DNA of 64,000 nucleotides. Origin: an uncultured Eubacteriales bacterium. Lineage in GTDB: Bacteria; Bacillota; Clostridia; Peptostreptococcales; Anaerovoracaceae. Each line of letters begins with the position of its first letter. Position 1 is the stretch's first letter. The notes under the pieces were generated by a model that was not told where the DNA came from, did no database searches, and saw only the letters and a program-made list of their open reading frames with translations. The stretch is taken from contig CACYYD010000009.1 of NCBI GenBank assembly GCA_902778585.1, positions 1 to 64,000 on the forward strand, given 5' to 3'. The position numbers and the translations under genes were made by a program. This document shows positions 41,786 through 50,875 of this stretch, piece after piece.

Positions 41786-41793
41786 ACATATAA

Positions 41794-41822
41794 ATTCTAA
41801 TGTGTTGGTTTTGTGATGTCAA
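41794..41822 (-). promoter_or_regulatory. Strong promoter of AGCS symporter
   Basis: Minus strand TTGACA (41817-41822), 17 bases, TAGAAT (41794-41799): near consensus. Confidence 0.82.
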
Positions 41823-41931
41823 ACATAAACATCGTCAATAAATTGTCACTTTTCACTTGTCCGTCACAAATCACTGATATTTCAAGGCTTTGATATTTCA
41901 ACGCTTTTATTAAGTTTTTTTTAGAAACAAA

Positions 41932-41961
41932 TTGTTTACGGACTGGCGATAGTGATAGAAT
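41932..41961 (+). promoter_or_regulatory. Promoter of P-type ATPase
   Basis: TTGTTT (41932-41937), 18 bases, TAGAAT (41956-41961) with TG one base before the -10 (extended). Confidence 0.55.
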
Positions 41962-41967
41962 AACTCA

Positions 41968-42086
41968 GTTATCTGCGGGATGAGGCCGGGGCATCGGAAT
42001 ACGATGCCCGCACCTGATCCCACCGGTCGCAAAAAGGCATGCCGCAAGGCATATTTTTCACCATGTGAACGGAGGGAAAAGAGAAA
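41968..42086 (+). promoter_or_regulatory. Structured 5' leader of P-type ATPase
   Basis: GGGAT (41977-41981) can pair with ATCCC (42017-42021) around an inner perfect 8-bp stem GGGCATCG/CGATGCCC (41989-42009, loop GAATA). A small hairpin ATGCC-GCAA-GGCAT (42039-42052) is followed by ATTTTT. The shape suggests leader control, but it does not match any riboswitch I know. Confidence 0.45.
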
Positions 42087-44819
42087 ATGGAAGAAGGATA
42101 CAGACCGTATCTTGAAAGCACAGAAGAAGTGCTTTCAAAAGCGGACTCCTCGGAAAAGGGTCTGCACGCGGCGGAAGCATCCGCCAGGCTCACCAAATAC
42201 GGGCCAAACAAACTTATCGAAGCAAAAAAGAGAAGCAGCATTGCAAGGTTCTTTGACCAGATGAAGGATCCGATGATCCTCATCCTTCTCGCGGCTGCCG
42301 CTCTGTCGCTCATCACATCGCTGTACCAGCACGAGAACCCGTCGGATGTCTTCATTATATTATTCGTTGTAGTTCTCAACTCCGTGCTCGGAGTGATCCA
42401 GGAGAACAAGGCCGAAGAAGCCATCGCAGCTCTCAAGGAGATGACCGCGGCAAAGTCGAAGGTGCTGCGTGACGGACAGATCGTCACTATCGAGAGCGCC
42501 GGACTCGTCCCGGGAGACGTAGTGGTGCTCGAAGCAGGCGACAGCATACCGGCTGACGGCCGCATCATAGAAGAAGCCTCTATGAAGGTCGAAGAAGCCG
42601 CACTTACCGGAGAATCGGTGCCTGTCACAAAAACAGCTGAGGCCATGGAGATCTCCGAGGGAGCAAAGGATGTGGCTCTCGCCGACAGACGCAATATGGT
42701 ATACATGGGCAGCACTGTCGTTTACGGCAGAGGCAAGGCCGTCATAACCGGAACGGGAATGGATACCGAGATGGGAAAGATCGCCGACGCGCTCGCCCAG
42801 GCAGAGGAAGAGCTCACGCCGCTTCAGATAAAGCTGGCGCAGCTTTCGAAGATCCTCACAAAGCTGGTCCTCGGCATCTGCCTCTTTATCTTTGTGCTCG
42901 GAGTGATCAAGGCGGGCCGCCTCAGCATGGATGTCATGATCGACACCTTCATGCTGGCTATCTCGCTGGCCGTTGCCGCGATACCGGAGGGACTTGTAGC
43001 TGTAGTTACGATAGTCCTCTCGATCGGCGTCACAAAGATGTCGCACAGGAATGCGGTCATAAGGCGCCTTACCGCGGTAGAGACGCTGGGCTGTGCCCAG
43101 ATAATCTGCTCTGACAAGACAGGAACACTTACGCAGAACAAAATGACGGTAGTGGACTACGCAGGCCACGACAGAGACCTGCTGGCTGCCGGAATGGCGC
43201 TTTGCTGCGATGCGGAGCTTAAGATAACAGACGGAACCGAAGAGGTCGTGGGCGAGCCTACAGAGGCTGCTCTTGTAGCATACTCATCTGTACAGAATCT
43301 GCCGAAGACCGAACTCGTAAAACTCTTCCCTCGTGTGGGGGAGGCTCCTTTCGACTCGGGCCGCAAGATGATGTCCACTGTTCACAAGAACAATGACATG
43401 GACGCTCCTGCAGGACTCGATACAGAACTCGATAAGCTCATCGCCAGGTCGGAGTACGTACAGTTCACAAAGGGTGCACCTGATGTAGTGCTGAGACATT
43501 GCTCTCATATACTCACAGACCACGGCATCGAGCCTATAACGGAAGACCTAGCCGCAAACGTAAAGAGAGACAACGCGAGAATGGCCGGAAAGGCCCTGAG
43601 AGTGCTTTCACTCGCAGCACGCGTCTACCATGAGAGACCGACCGACTTCTCTGATGAGGCTCTCGAGCAGGAACTCATCTTTGTAGGACTCACGGGAATG
43701 ATCGACCCTATAAGGCCTGAGGTAAAGGCTGCTGTCGCGGAGTGCCGCACGGCAGGCATCAGACCTATCATGATCACCGGCGACCAGCTCGACACAGCCG
43801 TAGCCATCGGCAAAGACCTCGGCATCATTGAAAGCGCTGATGACGCCATCCTTGGTGCAGCTCTTGATGACATGAGCGATGAAGAGCTCCTCAACAAGGT
43901 TGGCACATACTCCGTTTACGCGAGGGTGCAGCCTGAGCATAAGGTAAGGATAGTTAAGGCATGGCGCGCCAGACAGATGGTCACAGCCATGACGGGAGAC
44001 GGAGTCAACGACGCACCGGCTATCAAGTCGGCGGATATCGGCGTCGGCATGGGCATCACCGGAACGGATGTAACAAAGAATGTTGCAGATATGATCCTGG
44101 CTGACGACAACTTTGCGACGATAGTATCGGCTGTCGAAGAAGGCCGCAGGATCTACGCAAATATCAGGAAATGCATACAGTTCCTGCTTGCCACAAACAT
44201 AAGTGAGGTGCTGTCGATACTCATCGCGACTATCCTCAACTTCACGATCCTGAAGCCGGCTCACCTGCTCTGGATCAACCTCATCACAGATTCGCTTCCT
44301 GCTCTTGCCCTCGGAATGGAAGAGGGCGAAGGCGATGCCATGAGGCAGCAGCCGAGAAGCGCGCGCGAAGGAGTGTTCGCGGGCGGAATGGACAGGGACA
44401 TCCTGTACCAGGGAGCTGCCACAACATTGCTCGTTCTTATCGCATACTTTGTGGGCGAATTTATTGAGACCGGCCAGTGGCATATAGTTGCAAGCGATGA
44501 CGGTATCACGATGGCATTCCTCACTATGTCGATGTGCGAGATTTTCCACTCGTTCAACATGAGATCGCGCAGACAGTCCATCTTTACTCTCTCGAGGCAG
44601 AACCTCTGGCTCTGGGGATCGGCGGCAATGGCCCTGCTCCTCACATCCGTGGTCATCGAGATACCTGCTCTGGCAGCGCTGTTTGAGTTTACGCCTATCA
44701 GCTTCAAAGAGTATGGCATTGCCATGGGTCTTGCGATACTCATAATACCTATCGTTGAAATTGTAAAGGCATTCCAGCGCGCGGCGGCAAGACGCAAGGG
44801 CGAGGAGCTGCGCAGCTGA
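42087..44819 (+). CDS. P-type cation ATPase, Ca2+-ATPase (PacL/SERCA-like, P2A) type
   Basis: 910 residues. Domains in order: cation-ATPase N-terminal domain (1-70), TM1-2, actuator with TGES (LTGESVPVTK, about 174), and TM3-4 with the ion-site motif IPEGL (about 302). The phosphorylation loop is CSDKTGTLTQN with the catalytic Asp (about 344), the nucleotide domain has FTKGAPD, the hinge TGDGVNDAP is near 633, and six C-terminal TM helices follow. The IPEGL and late NLITDSLPALALGME sequences fit the P2A/P2B calcium type, though Mn2+ or Na+ cannot be excluded. It would export the cation at the cost of ATP. The MATE gene starts ten bases later. Confidence 0.93.
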   Translation: MEEGYRPYLESTEEVLSKADSSEKGLHAAEASARLTKYGPNKLIEAKKRSSIARFFDQMKDPMILILLAAAALSLITSLYQHENPSDVFIILFVVVLNSVLGVIQENKAEEAIAALKEMTAAKSKVLRDGQIVTIESAGLVPGDVVVLEAGDSIPADGRIIEEASMKVEEAALTGESVPVTKTAEAMEISEGAKDVALADRRNMVYMGSTVVYGRGKAVITGTGMDTEMGKIADALAQAEEELTPLQIKLAQLSKILTKLVLGICLFIFVLGVIKAGRLSMDVMIDTFMLAISLAVAAIPEGLVAVVTIVLSIGVTKMSHRNAVIRRLTAVETLGCAQIICSDKTGTLTQNKMTVVDYAGHDRDLLAAGMALCCDAELKITDGTEEVVGEPTEAALVAYSSVQNLPKTELVKLFPRVGEAPFDSGRKMMSTVHKNNDMDAPAGLDTELDKLIARSEYVQFTKGAPDVVLRHCSHILTDHGIEPITEDLAANVKRDNARMAGKALRVLSLAARVYHERPTDFSDEALEQELIFVGLTGMIDPIRPEVKAAVAECRTAGIRPIMITGDQLDTAVAIGKDLGIIESADDAILGAALDDMSDEELLNKVGTYSVYARVQPEHKVRIVKAWRARQMVTAMTGDGVNDAPAIKSADIGVGMGITGTDVTKNVADMILADDNFATIVSAVEEGRRIYANIRKCIQFLLATNISEVLSILIATILNFTILKPAHLLWINLITDSLPALALGMEEGEGDAMRQQPRSAREGVFAGGMDRDILYQGAATTLLVLIAYFVGEFIETGQWHIVASDDGITMAFLTMSMCEIFHSFNMRSRRQSIFTLSRQNLWLWGSAAMALLLTSVVIEIPALAALFEFTPISFKEYGIAMGLAILIIPIVEIVKAFQRAAARRKGEELRS

Positions 44820-44829
44820 TATACAGTTA

Positions 44830-46281
44830 ATGGAAGAAAAGAAGATCAACACGGAAGAAAACAGCAATAATATGCAGAAGCGCGATTCGGACAGGCTCGG
44901 CACCGAGCCCGTCCATTCGCTTTTGCTGAAGATGTCGGCGCCTCTCATGGTGTCGATGTTTGTAATGGCTCTGTACAATATCGTAGATTCCATCTTTCTC
45001 GGAATGTACAGCACGGACGCACTGACTGCCGTCTCCTACTGCTTTCCGTTCCAGAACCTGAATGCGGCATTCGGTATCGGAACGGCTGTCGGCATGAGCG
45101 CTCTGCTTTCCAGATATCTCGGAGCCAGGGAATACGACAGGGCAGACAAGGTTGCGCACAACGGTTTCATTCTTGTTGCCATAAACTACACTATATTCTT
45201 TATTGTCGGATGCCTCGCCGGCCCTATTATGAGGCTGATGACATCCGACAGCACCAACGCGCAGATAATCGCCGACGGAACGATATACCTCAGGATAACC
45301 CAGTGGCTCTCGTTCGCCCCTATGATACAGTCCATGTTTGAGAGACTGCTTCAGGGAACCGGCAAGACAAAATACATATTCTACATGCAGGTCGCAGGCA
45401 CGCTGTTCAATGCAGTGGTAGACCCTATACTTATTTTCGGCCTCTTCGGACTCCCGAGGATGGGAGCAAAGGGAGCGGCTCTCGCCACCGTGTTCGGACA
45501 GCTTTTCGGCTGCGTGCTCGGACACATTTTCAATAAGAAGTACAATAAGGAAGTCGATCTTCATATCAGCAAGATAAGACCGCACCTTCGCACCATGAGG
45601 GAGATCTACAGGATCGCCATTCCTTCGATAGTGCTGCAGGCCATGGGCGCCGTGATGAACTTCAGCCTCAACAAGATCCTTTCGATGTTCTCAGACCTGG
45701 CGGTCACGACCTTCGGAGTTTATTTCAAGCTGCAGAGCTTCGTATTCATGCCTATCTTTGGCATGAACAACGGATCGGTGCCTATCATCGCGTACAACTA
45801 CGGAGCTGACAGGCGCGACAGGCTTGAGCATACGATGAGCCTCGGAGTCAGATACGGCGTAGGGGTCATGTCGGTCGGCACGCTCATCTTCTGGCTCTTC
45901 CCAGAGCAGCTGATGGCGCTCTTCAGCGCACCGCCGGAGATGGTCTCGATGGGTATCGTCGCTCTTCACATCATGTCGCTAAACTTCCCGTTCGCGGGCT
46001 TCTGCATCATGAGAGGCGCAGCCTTCCAGGCGCTTGGAAAGAGCGTGTACAGCATGAACATCTCGATCATGAGGCAGCTGATCGTCATAATACCGTGTGC
46101 GTACATCTTCGCGAAGATAGGCGGAGTGGACATGGTATGGTGGGCATTCCCGCTTGCAGAGATCGTTGGTGTTACAATGTCGATAATCTATACTAAGCGC
46201 ATAAGAAAGACTATAATAAGTAAAATGACACCGCGGGATGCAGAGGGAAACGCTCTGCAGACGGAAGCATCCGTACAGTAA
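44830..46281 (+). CDS. MATE family efflux transporter
   Basis: 483 residues, twelve membrane helices. It starts with a polar 30-residue tail, then LLLKMSAPLMVSMFVMALYN, the usual MATE opening. Further landmarks are AVSYCFPFQNLNAAFGIGTA, LLQGTGKTKYIFYMQVAGTL and PIIAYNYGA in the second half. It exports cationic or organic compounds using Na+ or H+. It lies ten bases behind the ATPase gene and six before the cyclo-ligase, so the three are one transcript. Confidence 0.93.
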   Translation: MEEKKINTEENSNNMQKRDSDRLGTEPVHSLLLKMSAPLMVSMFVMALYNIVDSIFLGMYSTDALTAVSYCFPFQNLNAAFGIGTAVGMSALLSRYLGAREYDRADKVAHNGFILVAINYTIFFIVGCLAGPIMRLMTSDSTNAQIIADGTIYLRITQWLSFAPMIQSMFERLLQGTGKTKYIFYMQVAGTLFNAVVDPILIFGLFGLPRMGAKGAALATVFGQLFGCVLGHIFNKKYNKEVDLHISKIRPHLRTMREIYRIAIPSIVLQAMGAVMNFSLNKILSMFSDLAVTTFGVYFKLQSFVFMPIFGMNNGSVPIIAYNYGADRRDRLEHTMSLGVRYGVGVMSVGTLIFWLFPEQLMALFSAPPEMVSMGIVALHIMSLNFPFAGFCIMRGAAFQALGKSVYSMNISIMRQLIVIIPCAYIFAKIGGVDMVWWAFPLAEIVGVTMSIIYTKRIRKTIISKMTPRDAEGNALQTEASVQ

Positions 46282-46287
46282 CGGCTT

Positions 46288-46941
46288 ATGGAAGAAAGAT
46301 CTGCCAAAGAGCTCAAAAACGAATACAGAAAGCAGGCGCGCGAAAAACTGGCAGCCCTGACGGAAGAATACAGAAACGGCGCTTCGGCAGCGATAGCTTT
46401 GAATGCGCTCAACATTCCTGAGATGAAAGAGAGCAAAAGGGCAGGATTCCTCGGATTGGGAAAAACCGAAAAAACCGTGCTTGCCTATTTCTCGGTCGGA
46501 AGCGAACCGTCCACGCTGGCGGTCATAAGCGAGCTTCTGAAGTCCGGCAAAAGAGTCTGCCTGCCGCTTTGCATCGATCTCGATGAAGAAGGACACAGAA
46601 CGGACACCGTAGAAGCGATGGAAGCGAGACAGATCACGGGCTTTGATGATCTCGTTCCCGGAGCTTACGGGATACCTGCGCCAAAGGCAGATACAGTGCC
46701 CGTACCGCCTGAAGAGATAGATATAATCATACTGCCGTGCATATCGTGCGACAGGGAGTGCAACAGGATAGGACACGGCGCGGGATACTACGACAAATTC
46801 CTCAGCAAGACAGGAAAGGATTGCTTCACCATGGCGCTCTGCTATGAAGAGGCGATGCTTGACGATATACCGACCGAGCCGCATGACATGCCGGTCGACG
46901 CAGTAGTGACAGAGAAGATGGTCTACCGATGGCGTCCTTAA
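46288..46941 (+). CDS. 5-formyltetrahydrofolate cyclo-ligase
   Basis: 217 residues. Family landmarks are KNEYRKQAREKL at the N-terminus, SVGSEPST, CLPLCI and the nucleotide/substrate loop GHGAGYYDKFLS (about 168-179). It converts 5-formyl-THF to 5,10-methenyl-THF with ATP. A 20-residue insert near 45-60 (KESKRAGFLGLGKTEKTVLA) is slightly unusual. It follows the MATE gene by six bases. Confidence 0.9.
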   Translation: MEERSAKELKNEYRKQAREKLAALTEEYRNGASAAIALNALNIPEMKESKRAGFLGLGKTEKTVLAYFSVGSEPSTLAVISELLKSGKRVCLPLCIDLDEEGHRTDTVEAMEARQITGFDDLVPGAYGIPAPKADTVPVPPEEIDIIILPCISCDRECNRIGHGAGYYDKFLSKTGKDCFTMALCYEEAMLDDIPTEPHDMPVDAVVTEKMVYRWRP

Positions 46942-47042
46942 GGGGCACCGGGCCGGAAGTAGCCCGGATGAAAGGACACATCACAGACTGACAGTGCCGC
47001 AAAGCGGACGGGAATATATTAAAAGGAAAAGGAAGGACAATA

Positions 47043-48125
47043 ATGGCTGAACAGAAGAAAAAGATAATGCTCACAGGCGACAGACCTACGGGCAGACTGC
47101 ACATAGGACATTACGTAGGATCACTCAGACAGAGACTCGAGCTTCAGGACGATCCGAGCTATGAAAAAGTATTCGTCATGATCGCTGATGCTCAGGCGCT
47201 GACCGACAACTTCGACAATCCTGCGAAGGTAAGGGAAAGCGTTTTCCAGGTAGCGCTCGACTATCTCTCGGTAGGACTTGATCCTGCGAAGACTCACATG
47301 TTTATCCAGTCAGAGGTGCCGCAGCTGCACGAGCTGACCGTATACTATATGAACCTCGTTACGGTAAGCAGGGTGCAGAGAAACCCGACCGTAAAGTCCG
47401 AGCTCAAGCTGAGAGGCTTTGAGGGCGAGAGCGTACCGGTAGGATTCTTTACATATCCTATCAGCCAGGCCAGCGATATCACTGCATTCAAGGCAACTAT
47501 CGTTCCGGTCGGCGAGGACCAGGAGCCTATGCTCGAGCAGTGCAGAGAGATCGTAAGAAGCTTCAACAGGCTGTACGGCAAGGAAGTACTGGTAGAGCCT
47601 GAGATCTATCTGCCATCCAACCAGGCATGCCTCAGACTCCCGGGCACAGACGGACAGGCAAAGATGTCCAAGTCGCTCGGAAACACCATCTACCTTTCGG
47701 ACGACGAGGAGACACTGCGCAAGAAGGTAATGTCGATGTTCACAGACCCGGGACACCTCAGGGTAGAGGATCCGGGTAAGATCGAGGGCAACACGGTATT
47801 CACATACCTCGACGCGTTCGTCAAGGAAGACTCCTTCGAGAAGTTCCTGCCTGAGTACAAGGACCTCGACGAGCTGAAGGCTCACTACCAGAGAGGCGGA
47901 CTCGGCGACGTAAAGGTGAAGAAGTTCCTCTTCGCAGTCCTGAATGAGTTCCTGACTCCTATCAGGGAAAGAAGAGCGTACTTTGAGGCTCACCCTGAAG
48001 AGGTGATCGCGGCTCTGACCGAGGGTACCGAGGAGGCCAGAAAGACGGCGGCAGCAACTCTTGCCGATGTCAAGGAAGCCATGCAGATCGACTACTTCGA
48101 GAGATGGGAGAGAGAGTACAAATAG
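47043..48125 (+). CDS. trpS: Tryptophanyl-tRNA synthetase
   Basis: 360 residues of class I TrpRS. The HIGH motif is [10 protein letters not shown] (about 20-29), the signature ADAQALTDN follows, Trp-site residues include [10 protein letters not shown], and the KMSKS motif is AKMSKSLGN (about 210). The length is somewhat above the 330 common in this family. It charges tRNA-Trp. The 101-base leader has a CCGGGC/GCCCGG hairpin but no recognisable T-box. Confidence 0.95.
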   Translation: MAEQKKKIMLTGDRPTGRLHIGHYVGSLRQRLELQDDPSYEKVFVMIADAQALTDNFDNPAKVRESVFQVALDYLSVGLDPAKTHMFIQSEVPQLHELTVYYMNLVTVSRVQRNPTVKSELKLRGFEGESVPVGFFTYPISQASDITAFKATIVPVGEDQEPMLEQCREIVRSFNRLYGKEVLVEPEIYLPSNQACLRLPGTDGQAKMSKSLGNTIYLSDDEETLRKKVMSMFTDPGHLRVEDPGKIEGNTVFTYLDAFVKEDSFEKFLPEYKDLDELKAHYQRGGLGDVKVKKFLFAVLNEFLTPIRERRAYFEAHPEEVIAALTEGTEEARKTAAATLADVKEAMQIDYFERWEREYK

Positions 48126-48151
48126 CGAAAGGCCATGAGGCTGTTGCCAAC

Positions 48152-49810
48152 ATGGACCGTAAGAAAAGATTCAAATATGTGCTTATAGCTGAGGGCGCCT
48201 TGATAGGTCTTATCACCGGCGCTCTTGTTTCGGTATTCAGACTGATGCTGAGCGGAGCTGATGTGCTGCGCGGAAGGCTGGCTGACTATGTGCACAGCGG
48301 CGGAGCGACAGCCGCGCTTGTTTGTGCGCTCATACTTTTCGCGATCGCGATAGCGGTGACATGCCTGCTCGGATGGGAGCCGGATATCGCGGGCTCGGGC
48401 ATACCGCAGGCAGAGGCCGAACTCAGAGGGCAGAAGGATATGAAATGGTGGCGTGTCATTGCCGCAAAGATGGCAGGCTGCGCGCTGGCTATAGGCGGCG
48501 GGCTCGCGCTTGGCCGGGAGGGGCCGAGCATTCAGCTCGGCTCGATGGTCGGCAAGGGATTCGCGAGGGCCGGCCATCGCCTGCTCACCGAGGAGCGCCT
48601 TCTTATAACATGCGGAGCGGGAGCAGGCCTCTCGGCCGCTTTCGGAGCGCCGCTCGCGGGCGCTCTCTTCAGCCTTGAAGAGTTACACAGGAATTTCTCC
48701 GCAGAGGTACTTCTGACCACTATGGCGGCATCTGTTGCCGGCGATTTTGTGGCCGCAAATGTGCTTGGGCTCGAACCGGTATTCGGGCTCGAGATTTGGC
48801 ACGGTCTGCCTCTGTCGCTTTACTGGGCGGTAGCGCTGCTCGGTTTGGTGCTCGGACTTCTGGGTGCTGTATATAACAGAAGCATAGAATTTATGCAGAA
48901 CGGCTTTGAGCGCCTGGGAAAAGCCTTCGGAGCATTTGGCTGCAGACTGCTCGGAAAGAATGAGAGCGTCATCAAGGACGGGCTTCACCCTACCATCCTT
49001 GCATCGCGCCTCGCAAGGGGCGGCAGGATGCTCGGAGTGTTCTTCCTCGCTTACCTCCTCTTCTTCGTATATCCGGAGGCACTCGGAAGCGGCGGCGCGC
49101 TCGTCGGCAGGATAAGCCGCGGCGAATTCGCGCTCGGCGCCCTCGCCATACTCCTCATGATCAAATTCGTATTCTCGACGGCAAGCTTCGGCTCGGGCGC
49201 GCCCGGCGGCATATTCCTGCCGCTCCTGGTGCTCGGCGCGGTCACGGGCGGTCTCTTCTGCAGGCTGCTCGGCGCGGCCGGCATAGATCAGAGCTATATT
49301 GGAGCCTTTGTCGTCATATCAATGGCCGGCGCCTTCGCAGCCATAGTCAGGGCGCCCGTGACAGGCGTGGTCCTGATCACAGAGATGACAGGTGACTTTA
49401 CCTCGCTGCTGCCGCTCGTGCTCACTTCGCTTATTGCCTATGTGACAGCTGAGGCTCTGGGAACAAAACCTATATATACCCAGCTTCTGGAAAGAAGCAG
49501 CAAAAGCAGAAGCGCCGCTGCCGCAAGGACGGGCAGCTATATGGGCGCGCTGTCTGCGCTCCGCGACAGAAAGACAGTGATAGAGGCAGAAGTGGATGTG
49601 GGCTCACGGATGGACGGCGGGCATGTATCCGATTTCGGCCTTCCTCTCGGCACGCTCATCGTGTCGGTCACGCGCGGAGGTGTAGAGATAATCCCTGACG
49701 GCAATACCATCCTAAGAGCAGGAGATGAGCTTGAGATACTCACAAGGGAGAGCGATCTTCAGGATGTCGAGAGCATGATAGACGACGCCTGCCGCGTTAT
49801 TACAAACTGA
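48152..49810 (+). CDS. ClC-family chloride/proton antiporter with TrkA-C domain
   Basis: 552 residues from the ATG at 48152; an earlier in-frame ATG (48104) overlaps trpS and is less likely. Selectivity-filter motifs are GSGIPQAE, LGREGPSIQLG with the gating Glu, and GAPGGIFLPLL. The internal proton Glu is present in LFSLEELHR, which supports antiport rather than a channel. The last 80 residues (VGSRMDGGHVSDFGLP to DELEILTRES) form a TrkA-C/RCK-C regulatory domain. It stands 27 bases behind trpS. Confidence 0.92.
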   Translation: MDRKKRFKYVLIAEGALIGLITGALVSVFRLMLSGADVLRGRLADYVHSGGATAALVCALILFAIAIAVTCLLGWEPDIAGSGIPQAEAELRGQKDMKWWRVIAAKMAGCALAIGGGLALGREGPSIQLGSMVGKGFARAGHRLLTEERLLITCGAGAGLSAAFGAPLAGALFSLEELHRNFSAEVLLTTMAASVAGDFVAANVLGLEPVFGLEIWHGLPLSLYWAVALLGLVLGLLGAVYNRSIEFMQNGFERLGKAFGAFGCRLLGKNESVIKDGLHPTILASRLARGGRMLGVFFLAYLLFFVYPEALGSGGALVGRISRGEFALGALAILLMIKFVFSTASFGSGAPGGIFLPLLVLGAVTGGLFCRLLGAAGIDQSYIGAFVVISMAGAFAAIVRAPVTGVVLITEMTGDFTSLLPLVLTSLIAYVTAEALGTKPIYTQLLERSSKSRSAAAARTGSYMGALSALRDRKTVIEAEVDVGSRMDGGHVSDFGLPLGTLIVSVTRGGVEIIPDGNTILRAGDELEILTRESDLQDVESMIDDACRVITN

Positions 49811-49958
49811 ACGCAGAAAATTGGTAAACAATCTTCACAGATTCATCGAATTTCGAAACTGATACGGTGCTACAATTCCTTTGTACGGTCAGATGCATTC
49901 ATCATAAAGTGTTAAGAGCGCGGCGCTGCATGCGCACACGGCATCGGGATAAAGTATC

Positions 49959-50615
49959 ATGATCAGAAGAGTTACAGGAATATATTACAGCCCTGTCGGA
50001 GGCACGGCCATAATGACCGAGAGGCTGGCAAGGAGAATAGGAAAGCTTCTCAGTGACAGCAGCTCTGAAGAGATAAGCGTCGAGTGCTGCGATCTGCTGA
50101 GGGACGATTTGTCCGGCATGACCATAGATGACGAGACCATCGTCGTCATCGGCATGCCTGTTTATGTGGGAAAAATTCCTCTGCCTGCTATAGAAGCTAT
50201 AGAGCAGATAAGTGGGAACGGCGCGATGACTGTAGCTGCGGTCTCGTATGGCGGCAGGTCGTACGGGAATGCGCTCTTCGAACTCAAGACTATAGCTGAG
50301 GATCTCGGATTCAAACTGGTAGGTGCCGGAGCGTTCCTCATAAGCTACATGGCGATACGTGGAAGCTCCAACAGCATGAATCCGTCCCTTGATCTTGATT
50401 CCATGGGGGATTTCAGCCGCGCAGTATCAGATAAGATCAAAAGGCTTTCAGGCACTGAGATAGAAGAATTCAGGATGAAGCCTGCGCCTGTGGAGGTAAA
50501 CGGCAGGATGCCTGTCCACAAGATAAGCAGACTTTCACCGAGGGCTGCGGAGATAGCGCAGAAGGTCTTTGAAAGAATAAGCCTGGTGCGCAGAAGTTCG
50601 GAGTGGTTCCTCTAG
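49959..50615 (+). CDS. Flavodoxin-like protein (EFR1-type, no ferredoxin domain)
   Basis: 218 residues. The FMN-phosphate loop is YYSPVGGTAIMTERLA (about 9-24, with the flavodoxin SxTGxT variant SPVGGT), followed by IGMPVYVGKIPLPA and AVSYGGRSYGNALFE. Related clostridial proteins (EFR1) continue into a 2x4Fe-4S ferredoxin domain; here the chain ends before it with a basic tail. It probably works as a small electron carrier. It is monocistronic. Confidence 0.78.
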   Translation: MIRRVTGIYYSPVGGTAIMTERLARRIGKLLSDSSSEEISVECCDLLRDDLSGMTIDDETIVVIGMPVYVGKIPLPAIEAIEQISGNGAMTVAAVSYGGRSYGNALFELKTIAEDLGFKLVGAGAFLISYMAIRGSSNSMNPSLDLDSMGDFSRAVSDKIKRLSGTEIEEFRMKPAPVEVNGRMPVHKISRLSPRAAEIAQKVFERISLVRRSSEWFL

Positions 50616-50689
50616 ATTGTATACAAAACACCTTTAAATAGGGCAAAAATAGCATATGATGTGCTGTGGCTCGGTATCTGGCATATATG

Positions 50690-50719
50690 GACGTCTTCAC
50701 AAAGGAAGACGTCTTTTTT
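50690..50719 (+). terminator. Intrinsic terminator after flavodoxin-like gene
   Basis: GACGTCTTC (50690-50698) pairs with GAAGACGTC (50705-50713), followed by TTTTTT. Confidence 0.85.
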
Positions 50720-50774
50720 ATGTTAAAAAACAGCAAAATACCAGTAAATTCAACAAAAACAAGAGCGCTTCCGA

Positions 50775-50804
50775 TTGACGGGAATACTGCTTTTAGACTA
50801 AAAT
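50775..50804 (+). promoter_or_regulatory. Promoter of the citrate synthase/aconitase operon
   Basis: TTGACG (50775-50780), 18 bases, TAAAAT (50799-50804), about 70 bases before the start codon. Confidence 0.65.
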
Positions 50805-50875
50805 ACATGTATACATTTTGCGGCACATAAGAGAGTTTTATCACTGCCGCAATAAGGAATATTGGAGACAATACT

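Noticed and set aside
41694-41787. Glycine riboswitch before the AGCS symporter
   Set aside because: The leader from the strong promoter is only about 94 bases and lacks the conserved glycine-aptamer segments.
41968-42086. yybP-ykoY or M-box riboswitch before the P-type ATPase
   Set aside because: Stems are present but none of the conserved sequence blocks; too short for an M-box.
46942-47042. T-box leader before trpS
   Set aside because: The gap is only 101 bases and has no specifier loop or TGGNACCGCG antiterminator sequence; only a CCGGGC hairpin is present.
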